NCBI GenBank assembly: GCA_018857735.1
Contig: JABMCL010003549.1
Coordinates: forward strand, 320,001-384,000
DNA length: 64,000 nucleotides
Reading direction: 5' to 3'
DNA from: Alviniconcha marisindica
Lineage: Eukaryota; Mollusca; Gastropoda; Provannidae
In this document: positions 36,351 to 48,917 of the stretch, one piece after another
Layout: each line of letters begins with the position of its first letter
Position numbering within the stretch: position 1 is the stretch's first letter
Translations under genes and position numbers: made by a program
Notes under the pieces: model-generated
What the model was told of the DNA's origin: nothing
The model's database searches: none
Seen by the model: the letters and a program-made list of their open reading frames with translations, nothing else

Positions 36351-36714
36351 TCCCCCAAAAGGACAGTCCAGGGGAGACAATCCATTCAGCTAGGCAGATG
36401 CCTTCTCTAATCTAACCAGTTACGAAAGTGTGAAAGCAATGCTCTTTGTACATATTACTTTAGAAAGGAAAGAATTGATCTCATGTAATGATGTTTCCTG
36501 TATTATGTAAACTTACGTATTAGTTTGTATAATTCACAGTGGCATGGCTTATGCCATTCACATTGAGATCTTTATAATCATGCTATTGATTACATGTCAC
36601 AATATGTGGACTGAACTGCAATCCCAGTATCCATGTGAATTTATGAGAAATATATGAGAATGCGAGATAGGCAAGGTGATAGTCCTATATCTTAGCACCA
36701 TTAAGCTGGCACAC
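36351..36714. other. Unique island between two blocks of one minisatellite
   Basis: About 360 bp of single-copy-looking AT-rich DNA interrupts the array. There is no tail, target duplication or open frame that would mark it as an insertion. Confidence 0.6.
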
Positions 36715-37155
36715 ACACAAAGGTACATGCCTGTTTTATGTGAAAATAAAGGTGCTTGTTTTAAGTGAAATAAAATTGTTTTAGGTTAAGATAAACATAA
36801 GCGCTTGTTTTAGATGAAACTAAAGGTACATGCCTGTTTTAGGTGACAATAAAGGTGCTTGTTTTAAGTGAAATAAAAAAAAAATTAGGTTAAGATAAAC
36901 ATAAGCGCTTGTTTTAGGTGAAACTAAAGGTACATGCCTGTTTTAGGTGAAAAGAAAGGTGCTTGTTTTAGGTGAAAATAAAATTGCTTTAGGTTAAAAT
37001 AAACGTACACGCTTGTTTTAGGTGAAACTAAAGGTACATGCCTGTTTTAGGTGAAAATAAAGGTACATGCCTGTTTTAGGTGAAAATAAAGGTACGGTGG
37101 TTGTTTTAGGTGAAATAAAATTGTTTCACTTAAAATAAACGTACACGCTTGTTTA
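36715..37155 (+). repeat. 25/29-bp minisatellite, second block
   Basis: The same units as at 35925-36350, with extra variants (AGGTTAAGATAAACATAAGC). Confidence 0.92.
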
Positions 37156-38260
37156 AGGGTGGGAGGGGGGGGGGGAGGGGAGGGGGGGGGGGGGAGGAAA
37201 AAAAAGAAGGTACGGCGTTTGTGTAGGGCGGCAGCAAGATGCTCCGCGCTCGGGGGATTCGAGTTATCATGTCGGGGCAAGCTCAGGCACGTGTACTGGT
37301 GTTCCTGCCTTACTCTGAGCTGCTGTTGCCATGGACCTAATAGGTCCATGCCTGTTGCGCTGTCAGCAACAACAGCTTGCAGCGAGCGGGCCGGTGTAGA
37401 CAGGTCACTGGGAGCGCCATGTCCGAACGGACATGTGGACATGATGAACGGCCGCCTGGGTCACGTGCAAATTCCAAGCACTGGTTTACGACATCCTACC
37501 ATCAACCATTGCCGTATTTAGTTACGCCATAGGTCTCAGAAAACTGTCAACTAACGAGCAGTTTTTGTTGTTGGTGCTCAGACAGTAGTAAGTTTGTTAC
37601 AAACAACTCAAATTATATCAGACGTTTGTTTTATAACTGACCATGCTGCTTACGCCAGCTCAAACAAAACCAAAATCATTTGAATCGAGACGGAACTCCT
37701 TGTTTACCCCGGGGGGAGGTGGGGGGGGGGGGGGGGGTGCACCTCATGTTTACGTGCGTGCTTGGGCGCTAGATGCTTCTACAGTCATATTAGCACCCAA
37801 ACTTTTCGGAAGGCGCTGACCGCGTCGGTGGACAACTGCGCGGAGATAAAGAGTGCCCCTTCAGTCGCGTAACTAAATCTGGCAGAGTTTGGAGGAAGGT
37901 GCCGGAAAGCGATGCTCGTAGTGTGGGTCACATGCACACTCCGAGCATCGCATTCCGGCACCTTCCACCAGAAGGAAAGATGTTGTAAACCAGTGCTTGG
38001 TGTTTGGGTCACATGCTGTGCGCGCGGCCAGCTGTGACAATGATAAAAATAATTTCCTGGTCCATCGAACAGGCTGCGCTACCTGGCTGTAATAAACCAC
38101 AGACCCCCTCACCTCTCACCCACAGCATGGAGTGTTTGCAAGGGGTGGGAAGGGGGGAGGGGTAGGGGGGGGGGGGGAGAGAAGAGGGAGAAACAAAGTG
38201 GGACTACAATATGAACCTAAGGCTAGTGGGCGACAAAAACAACAACAGAAACAACAAAGT
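37156..38260. repeat. Unassigned DNA with a hairpin and inverted dispersed repeats
   Basis: A G tract fills 37158-37195. The hairpin at 37873-37967 has 25-bp arms (GGAAGGTGCCGGAAAGCGAT...) with one mismatch. A block with CCAAGCACTGGTTTACGACA (37477-37497) recurs inverted at 37983-38005 next to GGTCACATGC. Further G tracts lie at 37711-37737 and 38150-38178. No gene is seen. Confidence 0.7.
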
Positions 38261-38720
<460 letters not shown>

Positions 38721-38904
38721 TCTCTCTAGCCCTCGGCGATGCGCATACCAAGTCGACTAATTGTCGAGTAACAGCTTGAACTTTCTATTCAAGACTGAAG
38801 GGGAAGGCCAGCGACAAGAACAACAACAAATTAGGTCTGACATGCCCCCTCTTCCATCCTGATCAATATTAATGGAGTGGGAGGGGGGTCCACTTTTCTG
38901 TTTC

Positions 38905-38909
<5 letters not shown>

Positions 38910-38971
<62 letters not shown>

Positions 38972-38973
38972 TA

Positions 38974-39016
<43 letters not shown>

Positions 39017-39096
39017 TACTCACACACACACACACACACATCACCACACACACACACCACACACACACACACACATACATACACTACACTACATAC

Positions 39097-39172
<76 letters not shown>

Positions 39173-39254
39173 CACACACTACGCACACATTACTCTATAC
39201 TACACTACACCACAAACACACGCACGCACGCACATTACACTACACTATACTACA

Positions 39255-39335
<81 letters not shown>
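38910..39335. repeat. (CA)n / ACTACA microsatellite block
   Basis: Long CA runs are interrupted by ATTACTCA, TATATATA and CACTACACTA. All HTHT and VCVC open frames here are artefacts. Confidence 0.95.
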
Positions 39336-39337
<2 letters not shown>

Positions 39338-39524
39338 CATGGCATTCACGACAAAACGTCCGTATCGCGTGTACGAGAAGGCCAAAAACAACAACCAAAA
39401 AACGATTCCAGAGGAAACCCAAAATTCGTGGAAACCTTTGCTCGCACTCAGACAAATCACAGACGTGTGTTGGCACAGGCAAGCAGTTGGTGTTGAGTTA
39501 AAAGTGCTATGTAATTTGTAGAGC

Positions 39525-40655
39525 AGCGGTAACAAGTAGGACAGAACAGCGGCAACAAAGTCAGACAGAGCAGCGGTAACAAGTAGGACAGAACAGTGGT
39601 AACAAAGCCAGGGCAGCGGTAACAAAGTCAGACAGAGCAGCGGTAACAAAATCAGAGCAGCGGTAACAAATTCAGACAGAGCGGCGGTAACAAAGTCAGA
39701 CAGAACAGCGGTAACAAAGTCAGACAGAACAGCGGTAACAAAGTCAGAGCAGCGGTAACAAAGTCAGACAAAACAGCGGTAACAAAGTCAGACAGAGCAG
39801 CGGTAACAAAGAAGGAAGAGCAGAGGTAAGAAAGACAGAGCAGCGGTAACAAAGTCAGACAGAATCAACGGTAACAAAGTCGGACGGAACAGGGGTAACA
39901 AAAGTCAGAACAGCGGTAACAAAGTCAGACAGAACAGGGGTAACAAAGTCAGACAGAGCAGCGGTAACAAAGAAGAAAGAGCAGAGGTAAGAAAGACAGA
40001 GCAGCGGTAACAAAGTCAGACAGAACAACGGTAACAAAGTCGGACGGAACAGGGGTAACAAAGTCTGACAGAACAGCGGTAACAAAGTCAGACAGAGCAG
40101 CGGTAACAAAGAAGAAAGAGCAGAGGTAAGAAAGACAGAGCAGCGGTAACAAAGTCAGACAGGGGAAAAACGGTAACAAAGTCGGACGGAACAGGGGTAA
40201 CAAAGTCAGAACAGCGGTAACAAAGTCAGACAGAACAGCGGTAACAAAGTCAGACAGAGCAGCAGTAACAAAGTCTGACAGAGCAGCTGTAACAAAGTCA
40301 GACAGAGCAGCGGTAACAAGGTAGAAGAAAGGTCAAAACAGAAAAGGGGAAGAAAGACAGAGCAGCGGTACAAAGTAAGACAGAGCAGCGGTAATAGAGA
40401 CAGAGCAGCGGTAACAAAGTCAGACAGAACAGCGGTAACAAGGTCAGACAGAGCAGCGGTAACAAAGTCAAACAGAACAGCGGTAACAAAGACGAAAGAG
40501 CAGCGGTAACAAAGTCAGAGCAGCGGTAACAAAGTCAGAGCAGCGGTAACAATGACGAAAGAGCAGCGGTAACAAAGTCAGAGCAGCGGTAACAATGACG
40601 AAAGAGCAGCGGTAACAAAGTCAGAGCAGCGGTAACAATGACGAAAGAGCAGCGA
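39525..40655 (+). repeat. 20/24-bp minisatellite, about 48 copies
   Basis: The main unit is AGCGGTAACAAAGTCAGACA plus GAAC (24 bp). A 20-bp variant lacks GACA, and another has AAGAAGAAAGAGCAGAGGTA. Blocks of four to five units recur in the same order (for example 39840-39960, 39990-40060 and 40140-40230), so larger segments were duplicated. Confidence 0.93.
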
Positions 40656-41879
40656 CAGACCTACAGCCAGACAGGATGGTGGACGGGCGAATGACAACTC
40701 TACAGATCATCGCCCCCCTCGCGTGTACTGAAGAAGCAGGAGGAAATATTATGGACGTTATGAGATTAACATCACTGTGAACCACAAACTCTAATCCGAG
40801 TAAGCGAACACACACACAACACACACACACGCACACGCACACGCACACACACACACGCACACACATTCTTAAGAAATGTTGTTTCATTAAGGGCGGGAGA
40901 AGGGGAGGGAGGTGGGGGGGGGGGGGGGGGGGGGGGTTCTAGGCTTACCATTAAAACAAAGTTGCTTGTTTCTGTCTCTCGCCGTCACGGTGCACATTTT
41001 AGGGTAAACCTCTTTTTCAAGGCAACAGACTGACGGGTCAACGACGGTAAATGAAGAACGCAACTGAATTGTCTGCTGGTCCAGTTTCGGATGATCTTCG
41101 TGCTAGCATTCTTCCACACTTCCAGACACTTCCAATCTTTTTCTTTACTTCCTTCTTCTTTTATCATTTTCTATTTCTCTTCTACACCAGACGAAGAACA
41201 TGGGTCGAAAGCGCTTGTGGTTTTAATTGTTCTTGGTGTGTCGTCGTATAGGTGAGTACATTTCTCTAGAGCTGTTCTGTTAAGACTTTGTTTTAATGGT
41301 AAACCTAGCCCCCTCCCCACCCCCCCTCCGCCCCTGATTAAACAACACTTCTTACAACTACCAATACACACAGCTGCTGACTGATTAAGGGTCAGGTCAG
41401 ATCCACGCACGCACCGTTATTTCCAGCTGTCGCGGAGGATCGAAAAGAAAGGCAAATACACTGACGTTACAGGCCGGGGGCGCCGGCCGGAGACAGTCGG
41501 TGAAGGGGACAGGCTGAGGGGGGTGCCGGGGGGTGGGGTGGGGGGGGGGGGGGGGGGGGGGTTGCAGGTGGATGCCAAGGCGATCGAACACCAACGTAAA
41601 ACAAACGGGATACCCCAACAACATCAAAAATGGCTGTCCTTTCACTCAGTGTACCTCTGGTGGAGTTTATGTACCTTGTATCGTTGTACCTCGTAACGTT
41701 GTACCTTGTAACGTTGTACCTTGTAACGCGAGTTACCGTAGGCGACTTAGGTCTTTGTTGTTGTACTTGTGTGACGTTTTTCGAATGCTAATTAACTCCC
41801 TCGATGTTGATTCTGTCCTTTCACTCAAACATGTCCGAGTTCGATTACAACAATGTACGTGATTTTCCCTAGAATACAG
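40656..41879. other. Unassigned intron DNA with a dispersed repeat and 17-bp repeats
   Basis: CA/CGCA run at 40809-40865 and poly-G at 40914-40936. The dispersed repeat at 41120-41285 is related to 23130-23310. Poly-G lies at 41539-41560. GTTGTACCTTGTAAC-type units of 17 bp occur about four times at 41670-41730. No gene is seen. Confidence 0.65.
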
Positions 41880-42845
41880 AGTCTGGTTATCGCAGGACAC
41901 TGAGATAGGACGTTCAGATGGGCATTTCTTTGATGTTGAAATGGATATTTATAGAACAATGAGACGGATATTGCCAGGACATTGAGATGACTAGGCCTAG
42001 GTTAGGCTAGAACAATCAGAGGAATATTGCTAGCTCACGTATTTCTAGGGCACCGAGATAAGTATTGCTAGAACATCGAAATAAGTGCTTTTTACCACGT
42101 TTGAGATGGGTGTTGCTAGAACATTAGATGGGTATTCCTAGGACATTGAGATCAGTATTGCTAGGACATGGAGATGGGTATTCCTAGGACATTGAGATCA
42201 GTATTGCTAGGACATTGAGATGGGCATTACTAAGACATGGAGATGGGTATTGCTAGGACATTGAGATGGGTATTACCTAGGACATTGAGATGGGTATTAC
42301 CTAGGACATTGAGACGGGCATTGCTAGGACACTGAGGTGGGTATTGCTATGGCTGTTGCTAAGACATGGAGATGGGTATTGTTAGGACATTGAGCTAAGC
42401 ATTGCTAGAACATTGAACTAAATGCTTTCTCCTACACTGAGACGAACATTGCTAGAAAATTGAGACGGGTGTTGCTAAGACGTGGAGAAGGGTATTGCTA
42501 TGACATCGAGATGGGCATTGCTAGAACATTGAGATGGGTATTGCTAAGACGTGGAGAAGGGTATTTCTAAGACATCGAGATGGGCATTGCTAGAACATTG
42601 AGATGGGTAGTGCTAAACCATTGAGATGGGTATTGCTAAGACATTGAGATGGGTATTGGTAAGACATTCAGAAGGGTATTGCTAGGACATCGAGATGGGC
42701 ATTGCTAGAACATTGAGATGGGTATTGCTAAGACATTGAGAAGGGTATTGCTAGGACATCGAGACGGGTATTGGTAAGACACTGAGACGGTACTGCTAGG
42801 ACACTGAGTTGGGTGTTACCAAGCCAAGGCATTGATATGGGTATT
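41880..42845 (-). repeat. 23-bp minisatellite, about 42 copies (arm A')
   Basis: Units of the type ATTGCTAAGACATTGAGATG plus three bases; this is the reverse complement of the array at 4385-5465. Confidence 0.92.
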
Positions 42846-43194
42846 TCTCCAGCGTTAACAAGAGAGACAGACCTGCCAGAGGGAGACATTCTTGTCCCAT
42901 TCTTTGTGCCAGACTTGGAAACGCTACGGAACCTAAGCAGGCTGTGGGGGAATGACGGGTATCCGTGTCAGTAACCGCCGTCATTTCGTGATGGTGAACC
43001 CGTCGCGGTCCAAAGCTCACTACCGCGATGGCGGTAGCACGCAAGGAATTAAAAACATGGAAGAACACCCGCCACATTAACATAGACGGCGCTTTGTAAA
43101 TAGAGCGTGGTGAGAGCGACCCCCCAAAAGCTGTTCTGCCACTGACAGCAAAGCGCGGCAAGCTACCACAGGGGCCGGTACGAGCTGTCCTAGA

Positions 43195-43705
43195 AAGATG
43201 TACTGTCCCAGGTTAGATGTGCTTGCCAACAACCGTGTTATGTGAGCATTCGGCACAGCGGGTACTGGATGTAAAACACCAAGATGCACTGTCCCAGGTT
43301 AGATGTGCTTGGCAACAACCGTGTTATGTGAGCATTCGGCACAGCGGGTACTGGATGTAAAACACCAAGATGTACTGTCCCAGGTTAGATGTGCTTGGCA
43401 ACAACCGTGTTATGTGAGCATTCACAGCGGGTACTGGATGTAAAACACCAAGATGTACTGTCTCAGGTTAGATGTGCTTGGCAACAACCGTGTTATGTGA
43501 GCATTCACAGCGGGCACTGGATGTAAAACACCAAGATGTACTGTCTCAGGTTAGATGTGCTTGGCAACAACCGTGTTATGTGAGCATTCACAGCGGGTAC
43601 TGGATGTAAAACACCAAGATGTACTGTCCCAGGTTAGATGTGCTTGGCAACAACCGTGTTACGTGAGCATTCGGCACAGCGGGTACTGGATGTAAAACAC
43701 CAACT
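43195..43705 (-). repeat. ~83-bp minisatellite, 6-7 copies (arm A')
   Basis: The same unit as at 3600-4015 in inverse orientation, with one or two more copies. Sub-variants differ by the presence of GGCAC before AGCGGG. A poly-C run follows at 43733-43764. Confidence 0.9.
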
Positions 43706-43914
43706 TACTTATTCACTGCGGGCGCGAAGCCGCCCCCCCCCCCCGCCCCCCCCCCCCCCCCCCCAGTGTCATGCTAACCCAGAGTATAGATTCCCCCACA
43801 TCCACATGCCCCACCCCCACAAAATACCAAAAGAATAAACACTTTAGCCTTCCGTCGGCATGCAAACGTAAAACATTGTCATGCTGACGTTTGTTAGGTA
43901 GCAGCTGACAGTCT

Positions 43915-43946
43915 TCTACTCTCTCTCTCTCTCCCTCTCTCTCTCC

Positions 43947-44025
<79 letters not shown>

Positions 44026-44088
44026 GCACGCACACGCACGCACGCACGCACGCACGCACGCGCGCTCATACACGCACGTACGCACGCA

Positions 44089-44134
<46 letters not shown>

Positions 44135-44208
44135 CGCGCACTCATACACGCACGTACGCACGCACTCTCTCTCTCTCTCCACACACACACACACACACAC
44201 ACACACTC
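43915..44208. repeat. (CT)n/(CA)n/(CGCA)n microsatellite next to exon 1
   Basis: This is the counterpart of 3073-3381. It begins directly at the exon 1 boundary, so slippage here can alter the splice donor. Confidence 0.95.
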
Positions 44209-44503
44209 CGTGATGCTCGTGTACATCTTCAAAATGGACGGCCTTGGCACCCGGCCCAGCAGCGGCCGCGTCCCCGTGCTCCATCAACTCGTGCAGCTCG
44301 TGCTCGTCCAGCTCACGTGCCTGCTGCAGCGCCCCCTGCTGGCCCAGCTGCCTGAAGGCCGGCAACTCGTGCATGCCCAAGGGCACGTGCACTCTGGTGG
44401 TCGTGAACTGCACGTAGGACGTGAGGAGGAAGGACGCGGTGATTCCCAGGGACAGTCCCAGGATGAACTGCAGTTTGCCACGGGTGAAGCGATTCACCGA
44501 CAT
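44209..44503 (-). CDS. C1GALT1-like core-1 beta-1,3-galactosyltransferase, exon 1
   Basis: ATG at 44503 opens the frame that joins exon 2 (phase 1, completing Asp 99). The product begins [10 protein letters not shown], then a hydrophobic anchor at residues 11-31, then a Glu/His/Gln-rich stem, a typical type II Golgi membrane topology. The total with exons 2 and 3 is 366 aa, near the length of known family members. The exon end CACG is followed by GAGTGTGTG instead of GTGAGTGTG as in the inverted copy. Two bases (GT) are missing exactly at the donor. Using the next GT would add two bases and shift the frame. This copy is in the correct orientation for exons 2 and 3, but its donor is non-canonical as assembled. 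Confidence 0.85.
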
Positions 44504-45479
44504 CGTGCCGCTCACCCTTTAGTGCTGTCTGGTGGCTGTGGTAGTAGTGGTGGTGGTGGTGGTGGAGGTGACTGTCTTTGTTTCTGTCGACGATGACGCA
44601 AAGTATTACTCCTGGATGTCAGTATTTGAGACAACACTGTCACGGGACTGTTGCTGTTACTGGTGGTTGTAGTAGTGGTGGTGTGATGATGGTAGTAGTC
44701 GTGGTCGTTGTACTTGTTACTGCAGTCGCTGTCGTCGTTGACGGGTATGTAATACGAGGCAGTATCGACGGAGACCAGCTTTGCAGCCGGAAACACGCCA
44801 CTGGGAGTCTGGAGCATAAGGCATCAACAGAAAGGCGACTTTTGTCCCCGCTGGGAGTCACAAGGTATCAACATAAGCACGAGTTTTCTCTCCACTGGGA
44901 GTCTGGAACACAAGGCATCAACAGAAACACTTTTTTCACCCAAAACGCACTTTGCACCCAACAAACAACAATTCCATAACCGCACGACTTTTCACCAGAT
45001 TACACGCCAATTTTCTTTCACTAGACAAAAAGCCTTTTCTCTAATTACACGACCTGTTACTAAAACGTCACTTTTCCTTGACTGCTGAAGCGACTGCTCA
45101 CTAACTACACGACTTTTCACTAAGACTTCCCTTCAGGGCATTTTTGGTGAAATTGTACACTGCAAGAGTCTGAGGGTCAGCCGACACGAAATCTGGACCT
45201 ATCGGTTCATTAAAAGTGCATTCGCCACGTCGGCGGTTCCCTCCGGTTCTCAATGAGCTGTTGTGGCACAGTAGGGTTCTGTCCGGTCCCCTTATCTCAG
45301 CGCTGATTCCCGCACAGGTCTTCAGCCGACACACCGCGTGCTTTGAAACTGCCATTTACCGTCACAGCCACCGCCCACATTACTTCGGTGATAACGAGCG
45401 CGCGGCGACAACACACACGCACTAGTAGGTTTAGTGTACGCACGCACGCATGCACGCACACACACACACACACAGTCCC

Positions 45480-45541
<62 letters not shown>

Positions 45542-46124
45542 CTACGTTTTCATTTCTACTTTTTCAGACAACGTACAAAATATCGCGAAGGTATCATTCG
45601 GAAAGACTAGAAGTCAAAGCATTACACACTCATTGTCCCACCACTATGAAGAAGCAAACAAAACAACAACCCAAAAGGCGGGAACGACAGTGATGATGAC
45701 GACAACGTCGACGACGAAAAAGAAGTCGAAACTGGGTCCCTGTTCCCGGCAGTACACGGTGGCTGGTGGAGCCGCCGAGTGACAAAGCAGGGAAGAAGGG
45801 TTTGTGCAGATTGTCTGGTGTGGGGACGCTGTCGCTCAGCTCATGCGCAGATTGTCACCACTGTCGCTACGACACACTGTCGCCGTGCTTTTGTCACGAC
45901 AGTTGCAGTATTATGTATCACAACAGCTAGGAGGCGGGCGGGTGGTGGGGTGGGGAGAGGGGAGGGGGGGGGTGGGGGTGGGGGGGGGGGAGGGGAGGGG
46001 GCAACTTTCGTTCGCTCACATCCGTCTTCCCCGGCTAAACAGCAGGTTGGGATTCGCGAAAGGAACTGCAGCGTCACGCGGTTTCATCAGTCTATTTTGA
46101 CAACACCGTGACAATGTGTGCTAT
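44504..46124. other. Upstream region of the C1GALT1-like gene
   Basis: GTG/GTA triplet-rich DNA lies at about 44535-44740. A threefold repeat of CTGGGAGTCTGGAACACAAG-type sequence lies at 44795-44935. Microsatellite (GCAC/CA/CT)n fills 45437-45540. A G-rich tract is at 45930-46005. The promoter is presumably here, but I see no TATA box or initiator that I can defend. Confidence 0.5.
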
Positions 46125-46460
46125 GAACCGGCATGGCCTAAGGCGGTCAGGCGTTAGCCTGGTAAGCAGAAGGACCTCGGTTCGATTCCGTTTCGGCTGT
46201 GTAGTTCTCTTCGAAAGCTGTGGTCTGTGGATACTGTCTTGTGACTTTATTCCTCACAATTAATGAAAGATTAAAATGGCTCTCATCGCTGCCCATCTTA
46301 ATGCAGGAGTCATTGTGGTGAGTGTATTGTTAGATATAGTACGTCTCCACCTTAATGCAGAAGTCATTGTGGTGGTGAGAGTGTCTTGTTAATGCAGGAG
46401 TCAGTGTGGTGATGAGAGTGTATTGTTAGGTATAGTACATCTCCATCTTCCACCATCACA
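46125..46460 (+). mobile_element. tRNA-derived SINE (S1), rearranged 3' half
   Basis: The head (ACCGGCATGGCCTAAGGCGG ... GGTTCGATTCCG) and first body part are intact. The body then repeats AATGCAGRAGTCATTGTGGT three times, and the 3' domain and TTAC tail are missing. Confidence 0.85.
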
Positions 46461-46534
46461 CGCTGTCTCCTGGGATCTCGGTCCCCGCCAGTACACCTGC
46501 GGAGACAACTCGCCATTAAGCAAGTTTAATTCTC

Positions 46535-46536
46535 TG

Positions 46537-46604
<68 letters not shown>

Positions 46605-46621
46605 TGTGTGCGTGCGTGGTG

Positions 46622-46666
<45 letters not shown>

Positions 46667-46712
46667 GGTGTGTATGTGTGTGTGTGCGTGTGTGTGCGTG
46701 TGTGTGTGTGTT
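46535..46712. repeat. (GT)n/(GCGT)n microsatellite
   Basis: GT and CGTG units with a GGTGGT interruption. Confidence 0.95.
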
Positions 46713-47269
46713 GGATATAGTCATTTAGGCCTATGTTTAAACCTGCGTTAATGTGTACATTATTTCTTTAGATGAATATGGAATTGATAACCTTTATCTT
46801 GATGTACATGCGTGTCCTGTTATGGCTGTTATGTACATGTGTATATTATTAGTTTCGTGACCTTTACCTCAACGCAGGTGCGTGCTGTGTTGTGCCCCAT
46901 GTAGCCCTGTGGACCAGGCGCGGTACAAGTGTTCATTATGACTGTCGTTATCTAGTCAATCACTCACTCCACCGACACGCCTGGCAATTACTAAAGCGTG
47001 GGATAAGCTTTTATGTGCTTTGAAATATTAATCTACGCCGTCCCCATCACTCCACCGACCACTTAACTTTCTTTTCTTCTTCTTCTTCTTTTTTTTTTTT
47101 TTTTTTTTTGAGTGCTGCGTTTCGTGAGTAAGGGCTTCTCGTTGCGCTCGTGTCCGTTGATTGCTGCCATTGTATGGATTAATAAACGCCTTGTGGAGAT
47201 CAGCCGTGCGCCCTTCCCTTACTGCTGTTCACATTTCATGGTTATCTTTTCATAGCTCTGCCTGGGCCT

Positions 47270-48410
47270 ATTCCTTGTCTCTCCCTCCTCCTTCTCTCTC
47301 CTTCCTTATCCCCCCCCCCCCCCCCCCTCCTCACCCCCCCCCCTCTCTTCTGTCTCTCGCCCCCCCCCCCCCCCCCCTTCCTCTTTCCTTCCGGTCCCCC
47401 CCCACCCCCCCTCACTCACGCCTCCTTCCTCTTCCGTCTCTCCCCCCCCCCCCCCCCCTTCCCTTCTTCTTCCCGGTCCCCCCCACCCCCACCCCACCCC
47501 GCCCTCACCCTTCTTCCCGGTCTCTCTCCAACTCGTCTTTCTCTCTCAATACACAATATAACTTTATTGCCAAGTGTCAATACACTGATTGCACGAGCAA
47601 TGTTTTGTGGTGCCAGGTACACTCATCACACATTCACTCCACTCCATCCTCTCTCTCCCTTCCCCGTCTCACCCCCCCCCCCAACCCCCATTCTCTCTCC
47701 CCTTCCCTTCTCTCTCCTCCCCTTCTCTCTCTCCTCCACCTTTCTCTCCCCGCCCTTTCTCCTTCTCTCTCCCGACCTTCCTCTCTCTCCCCTCACCTTC
47801 TATCCCCACCCTTCCCATCCCCCTTCTCTCTTCGCCTCCTTCCTCCTCTCTCCCCTTCTTCTCCCCACCCATTCCCCTCCCTTCTCTCCTCGCCCCTTCC
47901 TCCTTCTCCTCCCGCCCATTCTCCTTCTCTCTCCCCTTCTCTCTCCCACCCCTTTACCACTTCCCCTTCTCTCTCGCCTTCCTCCTTCTCTCTCCCTTCT
48001 CTCTCCCCACCCCTTCCCCTCTCCCCTCTCTCTCCTCGCTTCTCCTTCTCTCCTACCCCTTTCTCCTTCTCTCTCCCTTCTCTCTCCCCGCCCCTTCCTC
48101 CTTCTCTCTCCCACCCCTACCACCTTTTCTCTCCCCACCCCCTCCCCTTCTCTCTCCCCGCCCTTCCTCCTTCTCTCTCTCCCGCCCTTCCCCTTCTCTC
48201 TCCCCACCCCTCCTCCTTCTCTCTCCCCACCCCTACCCTTCTCTCTCCCGCCTCTTCCTCCTTCTCTCCCCACCCCCTCCCCTTCTCTCTCCCCGCCCCT
48301 CCTCCTTCTTCTCTCCCCACCCCCTCCCCCTTCTCTCTCCCCCCCTTCCTCCTTCTCTCTCCCCGCCCCTTCCTCCTTCTCTCTCCCCTCCCCTTTCTAT
48401 GTTTTCTGCT
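47270..48410. repeat. Pyrimidine tract (C/CT-rich), ~1.1 kb
   Basis: CCTTCTCTCTCCCC-type units fill the stretch. They leave all three plus frames open and produce a 430-residue Pro/Ser/Leu frame that is not a gene. The inverted arm carries the shorter purine version at 1826-2170. A short unique island (about 47535-47650) interrupts it. Confidence 0.93.
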
Positions 48411-48797
48411 GTTTTACTGCCTTTTTTGCTGGTTGTATTCTCATAATGTGTAATAAAGTGATGTATGCATGTGTGCACCTGGCGCTGTGAACACGCTATG
48501 TTTTGCGTGGAAATTCTCACGTATAACGTTTCACTCACTCATTCATGCCATATGTATATAAATGATGCCTGTAACTTTATATTTCCTCATCATTAGCTTA
48601 GCAAGGACTAGCTGTTGAACAGGTTTTTGACTGAACCTAAACTACAATCCTTGTAAAATAAAGTTTTCGAGTTCGAGTTATCTCCACCTCCCCCTTCCCT
48701 CTCCTCATCCCTTCCTCTTTCTCTCTCCCCCTCCCCCTTCTCTCTCCTTCGTATTTGCTCAGTATATTCGTGTATGCGGGTGTGTGTGTGTGTGTGT

Positions 48798-48843
<46 letters not shown>

Positions 48844-48886
48844 GTGTGTGTGCGCGCGCGCGCGGGGTGCGTGCGTGCGTCGTTTC

Positions 48887-48917
<31 letters not shown>

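Noticed and set aside
45101..45355. 84-aa minus-strand frame upstream of the galactosyltransferase gene
   Set aside because: No recognisable motifs and no conservation in the inverted arm, which lacks this region.
47161..48453. 430-aa Pro/Ser/Leu-rich plus-strand frame and companions
   Set aside because: Product of the pyrimidine tract; all three frames are open and the composition is that of CCT/CTC repeats.
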